Positions 1-5,140 of a DNA stretch of 6,227 bases are shown here, piece by piece. Positions within the stretch are counted from its first letter, which is position 1, and every line of letters starts with the position of its first letter. Location: positions 1 to 6,227 of the forward strand of contig JAESQZ010000157.1 of NCBI GenBank assembly GCA_016764955.1, written 5' to 3'. Source of the DNA: Deltaproteobacteria bacterium. Lineage in GTDB: Bacteria; Myxococcota; UBA727; JABDBI01. The notes beneath the pieces were generated by a model that saw only the letters and a program-made list of their open reading frames with translations, was not told the DNA's origin and did no database searches. Both the position numbers and the translations under genes were made by a program.

Positions 1-269
1 CTATTGTCGCATGTAAGTCTTATCCTGCGCTTGTCCCATTAGCAGGCATATCCATGCTGACTTCTGGAATGGCCTTTGCGCAAACATCTGCTACTTTTGG
101 TGCAGATAAAAACAGGGGCGATCATCCTTATAGCAACTGGTCATTTGGCTTAACTTTGGGTAGCTTTGTTAATAATTTACTGATCTTCCTAGGCACCTCT
201 ATTAGTCAATCCGCTCATCTTTGTGCTCCTGGCGTTCCAAATAGTGCTGGTGCTGGTAATTGCTGCTAG
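1..269 (+). CDS. 3' end of an unrecognised membrane-protein-like gene (partial)
   Basis: The reading frame is open from the left edge (first whole codon at position 3) to a TAG at 267-269, so only about 88 C-terminal residues are seen. I do not recognise the family. Two hydrophobic stretches are visible: one around PALVPLAGISMLTSGMAFA near the window edge, and a second (FGLTLGSFVNNLLIFLG) about 40 residues later. The tail is small-residue rich and ends in a Cys pair (GAGNCC). This would fit the end of an inner-membrane or exported protein. The ATG at 54 has no convincing ribosome binding site, and the frame is open upstream of it, so I read this as a truncated gene rather than a small complete one starting there. 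No Rho-independent terminator follows. The hairpin at 281-305 lacks a T-tract. Confidence 0.5.
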   Translation, partial: IVACKSYPALVPLAGISMLTSGMAFAQTSATFGADKNRGDHPYSNWSFGLTLGSFVNNLLIFLGTSISQSAHLCAPGVPNSAGAGNCC

Positions 270-279
270 GCTAAGCCTT

Positions 280-308
280 ATTGCGCTCTCCTTTGGAGGG
301 CGCAAGCT
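280..308 (+). repeat. 29-bp direct repeat, copy 1 (non-coding, palindromic)
   Basis: Identical base for base to 2173-2201, which lies in the 5' coding region of the ABC-F gene. It contains an imperfect palindrome: TTGCGCTCTCC (281-291), loop TTT, GGAGGGCGCAA (295-305), giving an 11-bp stem with one G-T pair. The last T of the repeat is also the first base of the vapB -35 box. Copy 1 is 11 bp after the upstream stop codon and is not preceded by the ABC-F start codon. It is followed by A-rich, not T-rich, DNA, so it is a poor terminator for the upstream gene. Confidence 0.85.
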
Positions 309-336
309 TGAAAAAAGATATATATTATGGTATATA
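308..336 (+). promoter_or_regulatory. vapBC promoter
   Basis: The -35 box TTGAAA (308-313) and -10 box TATATA (331-336) are 17 bp apart. A TGG triplet just before the -10 gives an extended -10 motif. Transcription would start near 343, leaving a very short leader that carries the vapB Shine-Dalgarno sequence. The assignment is by consensus match only. Confidence 0.6.
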
Positions 337-338
337 TC
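317..338 (+). promoter_or_regulatory. Inverted repeat over the vapBC -10 box, candidate VapBC operator
   Basis: GATATATA (317-324) and TATATATC (331-338) are perfect inverted 8-mers separated by TTATGG. The right arm covers the -10 box, so a bound dimer would block RNA polymerase. VapB-family antitoxins with an AbrB/SpoVT fold are known to bind such palindromes in their own promoter together with VapC. The sequence shows the palindrome and its position; the binding is inferred. With VapC truncated, cooperative autorepression may be weakened. Confidence 0.6.
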
Positions 339-353
339 AATTTGGGAGGCTTT

Positions 354-590
354 ATGAAACGTGAAGCGGCTTTATTTTGGAATGGCAGGAGCCAGGCGGT
401 GCGTTTGCCTAAGGAAATGCGCTTTGATGGCAAAAAGGTTTGGATAGAACAAGTTGGGGATACGATTGTCTTAAGACCATTTGAGAAACAGTGGACTGAG
501 GAATTTTGGCAGTCTTTAGGCTCTGCTAAAGGCGAGTTAGAGCGCCCTGTATTTTCGGAGGAGCAAACAAGAGAGCCTTTCTTCCAATGA
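354..590 (+). CDS. vapB: VapB-type antitoxin (AbrB/SpoVT-fold)
   Basis: A 78-residue antitoxin of a type II toxin-antitoxin system. It would bind and neutralise the VapC ribonuclease and repress its own operon. The N-terminal half has the hallmark VapB/VagC pattern LFWNGRSQAVRLPKEMRF, then a GKKVWIEQVGDTIVLRP strand region, which together form the swapped-hairpin DNA-binding domain (about residues 4-50). The remaining acidic and aromatic tail (about 52-78) is the usual toxin-wrapping segment. The start at 354 is chosen because GGGAGG (344-349) sits 4 nt upstream. An in-frame ATG at 327 would lie inside the operator palindrome and before the likely transcript start. Its TGA overlaps the vapC ATG (ATGA, 587-590), implying translational coupling. 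The length and motif order look intact. Confidence 0.9.
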   Translation: MKREAALFWNGRSQAVRLPKEMRFDGKKVWIEQVGDTIVLRPFEKQWTEEFWQSLGSAKGELERPVFSEEQTREPFFQ

Positions 591-991
591 AGTACATGAT
601 TGATACCAATATTTGCATTTATGCACTCAATCGCAAATCAGAGGCCTTAAAGGTTCATTTTGGTTCGATGCCTCCAACGGATATTGTCTTGAGCGTAATC
701 ACTTTGGCTGAATTACGTTATGGGGCATCTTACAGTGCACATCCTAAAAAAAATCATGAACGCTTGGATATGTTTTTGTCTCCATTTGAAGTTTTGCCGA
801 TGGGACCGGATGCAGCCTGATGCTATGGAGAGATTTTAGCGGCATTACGAAAAAAGGGGACCTTAATTGGTCCAATGGATGCTTTGATTGCTTCTCAAGC
901 ACTGGCGTTTAATTTAGTATTGGTGACTAATAATCTTAAAGAATTTAAGAGAGTCCCTGGGCTTATTTGTGAAGATTGGTCACAAGCTTAA
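587..991 (+). pseudogene. vapC: VapC-type PIN-domain toxin, interrupted by an in-frame TGA
   Basis: The frame reads as a full-length 134-codon PIN-domain VapC ribonuclease except for TGA at 818-820 (codon 78). Before it lie MIDTN with the first metal-binding Asp (D6) and LAELRYG with the conserved Glu (E42). After it, in the same frame, come CYGEI, IGPMDALIAS with the third acidic residue (D98), LVTNN, EFKRVPGL and a TAA at 989-991, all typical of the VapC C-terminus. The truncated 77-residue product lacks D98 and the last part of the active site, so it should be inactive. A single change such as CGA or TGG to TGA explains it. No in-frame restart with a ribosome binding site follows. Recoding of TGA as Trp or Sec is unlikely: vapB ends in TGA, Trp is TGG elsewhere, and no convincing SECIS-like hairpin follows. 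Confidence 0.88.
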
Positions 992-998
992 ATTCAAC

Positions 999-1028
999 TT
1001 GATTTTAAGTTCGCATCTTTGAGATACT
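999..1028 (+). promoter_or_regulatory. Possible promoter of the Cys-rich lipoprotein gene
   Basis: TTGATT (999-1004) and GATACT (1023-1028) are separated by 18 bp. Each matches four of six consensus bases. Transcription would start near 1035, just before the AGGAG at 1038-1042. It is a weak call made from consensus alone. Read-through from the vapBC promoter is an alternative. Confidence 0.3.
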
Positions 1029-1057
1029 CTTCTCTTCAGGAGATCTCTCAGATGCGA
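1011..1057 (+). repeat. Inverted repeat enclosing the lipoprotein start region
   Basis: TCGCATCT (1011-1018) is the exact reverse complement of AGATGCGA (1050-1057). After a 2-nt internal mismatch the pairing continues as GAGAT (1021-1025) with ATCTC (1043-1047). The right arm contains the ATG (1052-1054), and the loop carries AGGAG (1038-1042). It could modulate translation if the transcript begins upstream (for example from the vapBC promoter); a transcript from the promoter proposed at 999-1028 would lack the left arm. Function is inferred. Confidence 0.5.
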
Positions 1058-2051
1058 AGATACGTAAAAATACTAAGCCTTTTCTTTGTCTTAACCCTAA
1101 CAGCGTCCTGTAGTAGCGGTGACAGTAGCAAGAGCAAGGGTTGCAAGGTGAATAAGGATTGCAGCTCTACAGAAATTTGCAGCAGTAGTGGTAGTTGCGT
1201 GCCGCAAACGAAGGCTAATGCCGAAGCGCTTCGATCTGTACAGGAGATACAGATGCTTGTGTGAGCGAGAAGTGCATTTGCAATGGCACTGGCAGTGTTT
1301 GCAAAGATGGGCAGGCATGCTTGGCTACAGGCTGCAGCTGCCAAGCTGATTTCAACGAGTGCAACAGTGGTGAAATCTGTGCCACTGATGTTTGTAAACC
1401 ACAAAGTGCGTTTGCTGATAGTTGCCGAGATAACAGTGCTTGTCGTGGTTTAGGAACTTGCCAAAATGCTGATGCTTCAACTGGTAAAGCCGGAAGTTGT
1501 GGATGTGGAACTGATCCTGATCCTGATCCTGATTGTAGTGTAGCGAGCAAGACCACTTGTCAAAGCGGCACCTGCCAATGTGGTACGGGTGGAGCAGTAC
1601 CTACAAAAGATAGCTATCACACAGCAGATACCTGCGATGGCAATGCATGGAAGTGTGGAACAGCAGATGCCTGTTCAGTAACATCTAACTACTGTAAAGC
1701 TTCTGTCTGTGTTTGTGGGACTCAGTCAGCAGCCTGCGGAACCAACGAAACTTGTAACAAAAATCAGTGTGAGTGCGGCGGAACGCCAAAACCAGCGACT
1801 GCCGGTTCTTGTGGAAGTAATAACTTATGGACTTGTTCGAGCTCTTGCGTAACTGACTTTACGGATACCTGTACTAATGGAGTCTGTATGTGCGGTAGTG
1901 ATCCAGCATGCACAGGCACTGTAGCAGTGGAGAGCATTGCGTTGGCTCCGTGTGTGTGCTGCCATGTGCTGAAACTAAGGGGAGCGGCTGGTGCTCGGAT
2001 AGAAGAACGTGCACCCAGCTGGGAATCACTGATCAATATATATGCCAATGA
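1052..2051 (+). pseudogene. Cys-rich secreted lipoprotein, frameshifted twice
   Basis: No known family recognised. The start at 1052 has AGGAGAT 7 nt upstream. It opens a signal peptide (MRRYVKILSLFFVLTLTAS) ending in a lipobox LTASC, with Cys20 as lipid attachment site and Ser at +2, which favours the outer membrane. Cys-rich sequence follows in three successive frames. The first frame stops at 1262-1264. The second is open from 1219 and holds at least five C-x4-C-x-C units (CVSEKCICN, CQSGTCQCG, CKASVCVCG, CNKNQCECG, CTNGVCMCG). The third runs from about 1920 (CSSGEHCVGSVCV) to TGA at 2049-2051. Two one-base corrections, near 1219-1237 and 1912-1922, restore 333 residues with about 49 Cys. 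Such proteins are probably disulfide-rich surface proteins, but function is unknown. Read literally, the second frame would run to 2061 with an uncharacteristic tail. Confidence 0.8.
1511..1533 (+). repeat. In-frame hexanucleotide repeat encoding Asp-Pro
   Basis: The 6-mer CTGATC is repeated 3.8 times in tandem and encodes DPDPDPD in the Cys-rich lipoprotein. Gain or loss of a unit would change the number of Asp-Pro pairs without shifting the frame. It probably forms a stiff linker between Cys modules. Confidence 0.8.
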
Positions 2052-2111
2052 TATGGTCTAATGAAAGAGGATATCCCAGTTGAGGAAACTAGGTGTCTAG
2101 GCTTTATCACG

Positions 2112-2149
2112 CCCTGGGCTAATGGCCTAAAATAGGCTATAGCTCAGGG
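2112..2149 (+). promoter_or_regulatory. Leader hairpin that would hide the ABC-F ribosome binding site
   Basis: CCCTGGGCTA (2112-2121) pairs with TAGCTCAGGG (2140-2149), with one G-T pair. An inner stem GCCT (2125-2128) / AGGC (2134-2137) closes on a short A-rich loop. The right arm contains most of the AGGGG (2146-2150) that is the Shine-Dalgarno sequence for the ATG at 2155, so folding would block ribosome entry. As a terminator it would be weak, with only CTTT following. A possible promoter upstream (TTGAGG 2080-2085, TTTATC 2103-2108, 17-bp spacing) is poor. Confidence 0.5.
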
Positions 2150-2154
2150 GCTTT

Positions 2155-3735
2155 ATGATTAAAACCAACCAAATTGCGCTCTCCTTTGGAGGGCGCAAGC
2201 TATTTGAACAAGTCAATCTGAAATTTAATGATGGTAATTGCTATGGCGTTATTGGTGCCAATGGGGCAGGGAAGTCGACGCTGCTTAAAATTTTAGCAGG
2301 TGAGCAAGAGCCAAGTTCAGGCTCTGTTGAAATGGGCCCTAACGAGTCTTTGTGGATCTTAAGACAGGATCACTTTCAGTACGACGACAAAACCATTTTT
2401 GATACGGTTGTCATGGGCAACCCCAAGTTGTTTGAAGTGATGAAAGAGAAAGAGGCTATTTATTTGAAGCCTGATTTTTCTGATGCAGATGGAGAACGAG
2501 CTGGCGAATTGGAGCATCAATTTTCTGAGCTTGGTGGCTATACTTGTGAAACTGATATTGCGACGCTTTTAGATGGCTTAGGTGTTTCTCAAGACTTTCT
2601 TTATACGCAAATGAAAGAGCTTAAGGCCAAAGATAAAATTAAAGTGCTTTTGGCGCAGGCTTTGTTTGGCCGGCCGACGAATTTGCTTTTAGATGAGCCT
2701 ACTAATCACCTGGACGAAAAATCTATCAGGTGGTTGGAAGAGTATTTACTTGATTATCCCAATACTGTGATAGTCGTTTCTCATGATAGGCATTTTTTGA
2801 ATAAAGTTTGCACGCATATGGTCGATATCGATTATAGCAAAGCAAAGCTTTATGTTGGAAATTACGACTTTTGGGAGCAATCAAGCCAGCTTGCTTTGGA
2901 ACTCAGAAGCAATGAAAATAAAAAGCGTGCAGACAAAGCCAAAGATTTAGAGACATTTATCGCACGCTTTAGTGCGAATGCTTCTAAGTCTAAGCAAGCA
3001 ACTTCGAGGCGTAAGCAATTAGAAAAACTAACACTGGAAGATTTGCCAATTTCGATGCGCAAGAAGCCAAATATTCTGTTTAGCCAGAAGCGTGAGGCGG
3101 GAGATTTGGTTTTAAATGTTCAAGATTTGGCTTTAAGTCGTAATAGTAAAAAATTGCTTGAAAATGCTTCGTTCCATTTGAAGCGCGGTGATAAAGTCAT
3201 AGTTACGGGCGAGAGTGAGCTTGCTAAAACAGCTTTGTTTGATGCCATTATGGGTTCAGCAAAGCCAGACTCAGGAACGGTGCGTCTTGGCTCAACGATT
3301 ACGCCTGCTTATTTGCCTAAAGATCAAAATCCCTTTTTTGAGGGTCTTAATCTCAACTTAATTGATTGGTTAAGACAGTACTCTGAAGATAAGTCTGAAA
3401 ACTTTATTAGAAGCTTTTTAGGCAGAATGCTTTTTTCAGGCGAAGAGACCTTGAAGCAAGTTAATGTTTTGTCTGGTGGCGAACGTGTGCGTTGCATGTT
3501 GGCGCGTGCGATGCTTTTGAGTCCAAACTTGCTGATTCTCGATGAGCCAACCAATCACTTGGATTTGGAGTCTATTACGGCTTTGAATCAAGCGGTGCAG
3601 GCTTTCCCGGGGACTGTTTTATTCGCCACACATGACCAATATTTTGCGCGTACTGTTAGTGCGCGGCTTTTTGAGATTCAGGGAACTCACCTTATTGACC
3701 ATCAGGTGAGTTATGCGGAATACTTTGAAGATTAA
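2155..3735 (+). CDS. ABC-F family ATPase, YkpA/YbiT-like
   Basis: A 526-residue cytosolic protein with two ABC ATPase domains and no membrane segments. ABC-F proteins act on the ribosome (translation factors or antibiotic protection), not in transport. NBD1 has a canonical Walker A (GANGAGKST, 34-42) and Walker B LLLDEPTNHLD with catalytic E181, but its signature is degenerate (LKAKD, 156-160). The interdomain linker spans about 245-300 and includes SANASKSKQATSRRKQLEKL. NBD2 has a degenerate Walker A (GESELAKT, 352-359, two Gly lost), a canonical signature LSGGE (439-443), Walker B and E464. Thus one composite ATP site is intact (Walker A1 with signature 2) and the other is degenerate on both sides. 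From memory this pattern matches YkpA-type members. The short arm argues against a dedicated resistance protein. AGGGG at 2146-2150 supports the start. Codons 7-16 contain copy 2 of the 29-bp repeat. Confidence 0.93.
   Translation: MIKTNQIALSFGGRKLFEQVNLKFNDGNCYGVIGANGAGKSTLLKILAGEQEPSSGSVEMGPNESLWILRQDHFQYDDKTIFDTVVMGNPKLFEVMKEKEAIYLKPDFSDADGERAGELEHQFSELGGYTCETDIATLLDGLGVSQDFLYTQMKELKAKDKIKVLLAQALFGRPTNLLLDEPTNHLDEKSIRWLEEYLLDYPNTVIVVSHDRHFLNKVCTHMVDIDYSKAKLYVGNYDFWEQSSQLALELRSNENKKRADKAKDLETFIARFSANASKSKQATSRRKQLEKLTLEDLPISMRKKPNILFSQKREAGDLVLNVQDLALSRNSKKLLENASFHLKRGDKVIVTGESELAKTALFDAIMGSAKPDSGTVRLGSTITPAYLPKDQNPFFEGLNLNLIDWLRQYSEDKSENFIRSFLGRMLFSGEETLKQVNVLSGGERVRCMLARAMLLSPNLLILDEPTNHLDLESITALNQAVQAFPGTVLFATHDQYFARTVSARLFEIQGTHLIDHQVSYAEYFED
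2173..2201 (+). repeat. 29-bp direct repeat, copy 2 (inside the ABC-F gene)
   Basis: A perfect copy of 280-308, encoding most of IALSFGGRKL near the N-terminus of the ABC-F protein. That segment fits the family, so copy 2 is probably the original. The same 11-bp stem (2174-2184 with 2188-2198, loop TTT) would form in the mRNA shortly after the start codon. The distance between repeat starts is 1893 bp. Confidence 0.85.
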
Positions 3736-3738
3736 TAT

Positions 3739-3830
3739 GTCATCCCGGGCTCGCGTGCCCTTCAGGGTATGACCCGGGATCCAGAATGAGTCTGAACATT
3801 GGACTGGATGCCAGCCTTCGCTGGCATGAC
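3739..3830. repeat. 92-bp palindromic interspersed element (MITE-like)
   Basis: The ends are inverted GTCAT (3739-3743) and ATGAC (3826-3830), flanked on both sides by the direct 5-mer AATAT (3734-3738 and 3831-3835), a candidate target-site duplication. Three hairpins lie inside: ATCCCGGG/CCCGGGAT (3742-3749 with 3773-3780), ATCCAG/CTGGAT (3779-3784 with 3804-3809), and ATGCCAGC/GCTGGCAT (3808-3815 with 3820-3827). Together they form a cloverleaf-like fold. It resembles the dispersed GTCATCCC-type palindromic repeats found in many proteobacterial genomes. It has no coding capacity. The left AATAT overlaps the ABC-F TAA. As RNA it could act as a terminator-like or mRNA-stabilising structure between the two genes. 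Confidence 0.7.
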
Positions 3831-3844
3831 AATATGGAACCACG

Positions 3845-5140
3845 ATGATTTTAAAAAATCCTAGTAGTCTCGAAACCTACAGCCACGATGAATGCCATGG
3901 CATAAAACCCGTAATGCCGGCAGGTGTTTTTAAACCAAAAAATACGAGAGAAGTTCAAGAATTTGTCCGAAAGTGTAAACAAGAAGGCACGCCAATAACA
4001 GCACGTGGTGGTGGAACTGGTAAAGCTGGGGCTTGTGTACCAACGCCAGGGGCCATGGTGATTGATTTCTCGGGCATGAATCAGATTTTGGATATTAGTC
4101 CTGAAAACTTAACAGCTCGTGTGCAGCCAGGTGTTTTATTAAGAGACTTTCGAGATGCTGCTCATTCTAAGGGTTTACTTTATCCGCCGGATCCGAGTTC
4201 GCTGACCTGGTGTACGCTTGGCGGCAACGTAGCGACGAATGCTGCGGGGCCATCTAGTTTAAAATATGGCTGTACAAGAGACTATGTTTTAGGCCTCGAA
4301 GTGGTAACTGCCCCAGGTGATATCTTAAAGCTTGGTAAACAGACCGTGAAAGGCGTGGCTGGCTATGACTTGGTTTCTCTTGTTTGTGGTAGCGAGGGGA
4401 CTTTAGCGCTTGTTACAGAAATTACTCTGAAGCTTCTGCCGCTTCCGAGGGCGCAGCAGACAGTTTTATTATCTTTTGGGAGAAACGAGCAGGCATTGGA
4501 GGCTATTAATTCTATTCTTCAAGCTGGCTACTTGCCGAGGACGCTTGAGTATATGGACGCTAAGACCATGTTGGGTAACCCTGCTTTATTGATTGAATAC
4601 GATGGTGATGATTCGGATGCCTTACTTGCTGTAGTAGAGTCCATGGTTAATTTGGTGAAACCAATAGGTCTTGAAAGCTCAGAGGTCGCCTTAGATGAGA
4701 GCCAACGCCGATCGATTTGGGAAAAAAGGCGATTGATGAGCAAAAAACTGAAAAAGCGATTCGAACATAAAATATCTGAAGATATTGCGGTTCCCCGAGG
4801 GCAAATCGAGCGTTTTGCAAGAGAGTTTGATGAATTAGGTCTTCGGTATGGGGTGGAAACAGCCATATTTGGTCATGCAGGTGATGGCAATCTCCATGCA
4901 CAGCTTCTATTTGATGAAGCCAAAAGCTCCGGGGAAGTCGACAGGATTTTGAAAGAGCTATTCGAAATAACGTTGAGGCTGAATGGTACTATCAGTGGTG
5001 AGCATGGAATTGGTCTCGCGAAGAAGCCTTATTTGATGCTTGAGCAATCCAAAGAAGTTATCGCGCTTCAAAAAGCCATTAAAGCAGTTTGGGATCCTAA
5101 TAATCTACTTAATCCTGACAAGATTTTTGACAGTCCGTAA
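3845..5140 (+). CDS. FAD-binding oxidoreductase, GlcD-like (2-hydroxyacid/lactate oxidase family)
   Basis: A 431-residue flavoprotein expected to oxidise a 2-hydroxy acid such as glycolate or D-lactate and pass electrons onward. The substrate cannot be read from sequence. The N-terminal PCMH-type FAD domain (about 20-200) carries RGGGTG (54-59), PPDPSS (114-119), GGNVATNAAGP (126-136), VKGVAGYDL (168-176) and GSEGTLALVTE (182-192). The C-terminal FAD-oxidase domain (about 205-428) carries SEDIAVP (311-317), GHAGDGNLH (343-351), SGEHGIG (384-390) and DPNNLLNPDKIF (417-428), an arrangement typical of GlcD and D-lactate dehydrogenases. No Fe-S module is fused, and no GlcE or GlcF partner is in the window. 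The start at 3845 gives a normal N-terminus, but the ribosome binding site is weak (GGA at 3836-3838), right next to the 92-bp element. The gene appears intact. Confidence 0.9.
   Translation: MILKNPSSLETYSHDECHGIKPVMPAGVFKPKNTREVQEFVRKCKQEGTPITARGGGTGKAGACVPTPGAMVIDFSGMNQILDISPENLTARVQPGVLLRDFRDAAHSKGLLYPPDPSSLTWCTLGGNVATNAAGPSSLKYGCTRDYVLGLEVVTAPGDILKLGKQTVKGVAGYDLVSLVCGSEGTLALVTEITLKLLPLPRAQQTVLLSFGRNEQALEAINSILQAGYLPRTLEYMDAKTMLGNPALLIEYDGDDSDALLAVVESMVNLVKPIGLESSEVALDESQRRSIWEKRRLMSKKLKKRFEHKISEDIAVPRGQIERFAREFDELGLRYGVETAIFGHAGDGNLHAQLLFDEAKSSGEVDRILKELFEITLRLNGTISGEHGIGLAKKPYLMLEQSKEVIALQKAIKAVWDPNNLLNPDKIFDSP

Noticed and set aside
281..305. Hairpin as a Rho-independent terminator of the upstream gene
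   Set aside because: No T-tract follows on the + strand; the downstream bases are A-rich.
327..353. Longer vapB starting at ATG 327
   Set aside because: It lies within the operator palindrome and before the likely transcript start, while ATG 354 has a good GGGAGG and the normal VapB N-terminus.
818..820. TGA in vapC as a recoded Trp or selenocysteine codon
   Set aside because: vapB itself ends in TGA, Trp is TGG in the intact genes, no convincing SECIS-like hairpin follows, and VapC does not use Sec.
1048..2048. Long open frames on the minus strand opposite the Cys-rich gene
   Set aside because: They are low-complexity shadows of the Cys-codon-rich + strand, with no ribosome binding sites and no recognisable motifs.
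1261..2061. Separate gene starting at GTG 1261, coupled to the upstream stop by a GTGA overlap
   Set aside because: The Cys pattern CVSEKCICN needs the Cys codon at 1258, upstream of the GTG, and the frame is open back to 1219. The piece would also lack a signal peptide. A frameshifted single gene explains it better.
270..2154. Integron cassette array with attC sites, suggested by vapBC next to palindromes
   Set aside because: I find no attC core-site motif flanking the genes and no integrase, and the cassette genes are not followed by attC-like paired simple sites.
4528..4901. Open frames on the minus strand opposite the oxidase gene
   Set aside because: The + strand encodes conserved FAD-oxidase motifs throughout this interval; the antisense translations show none.
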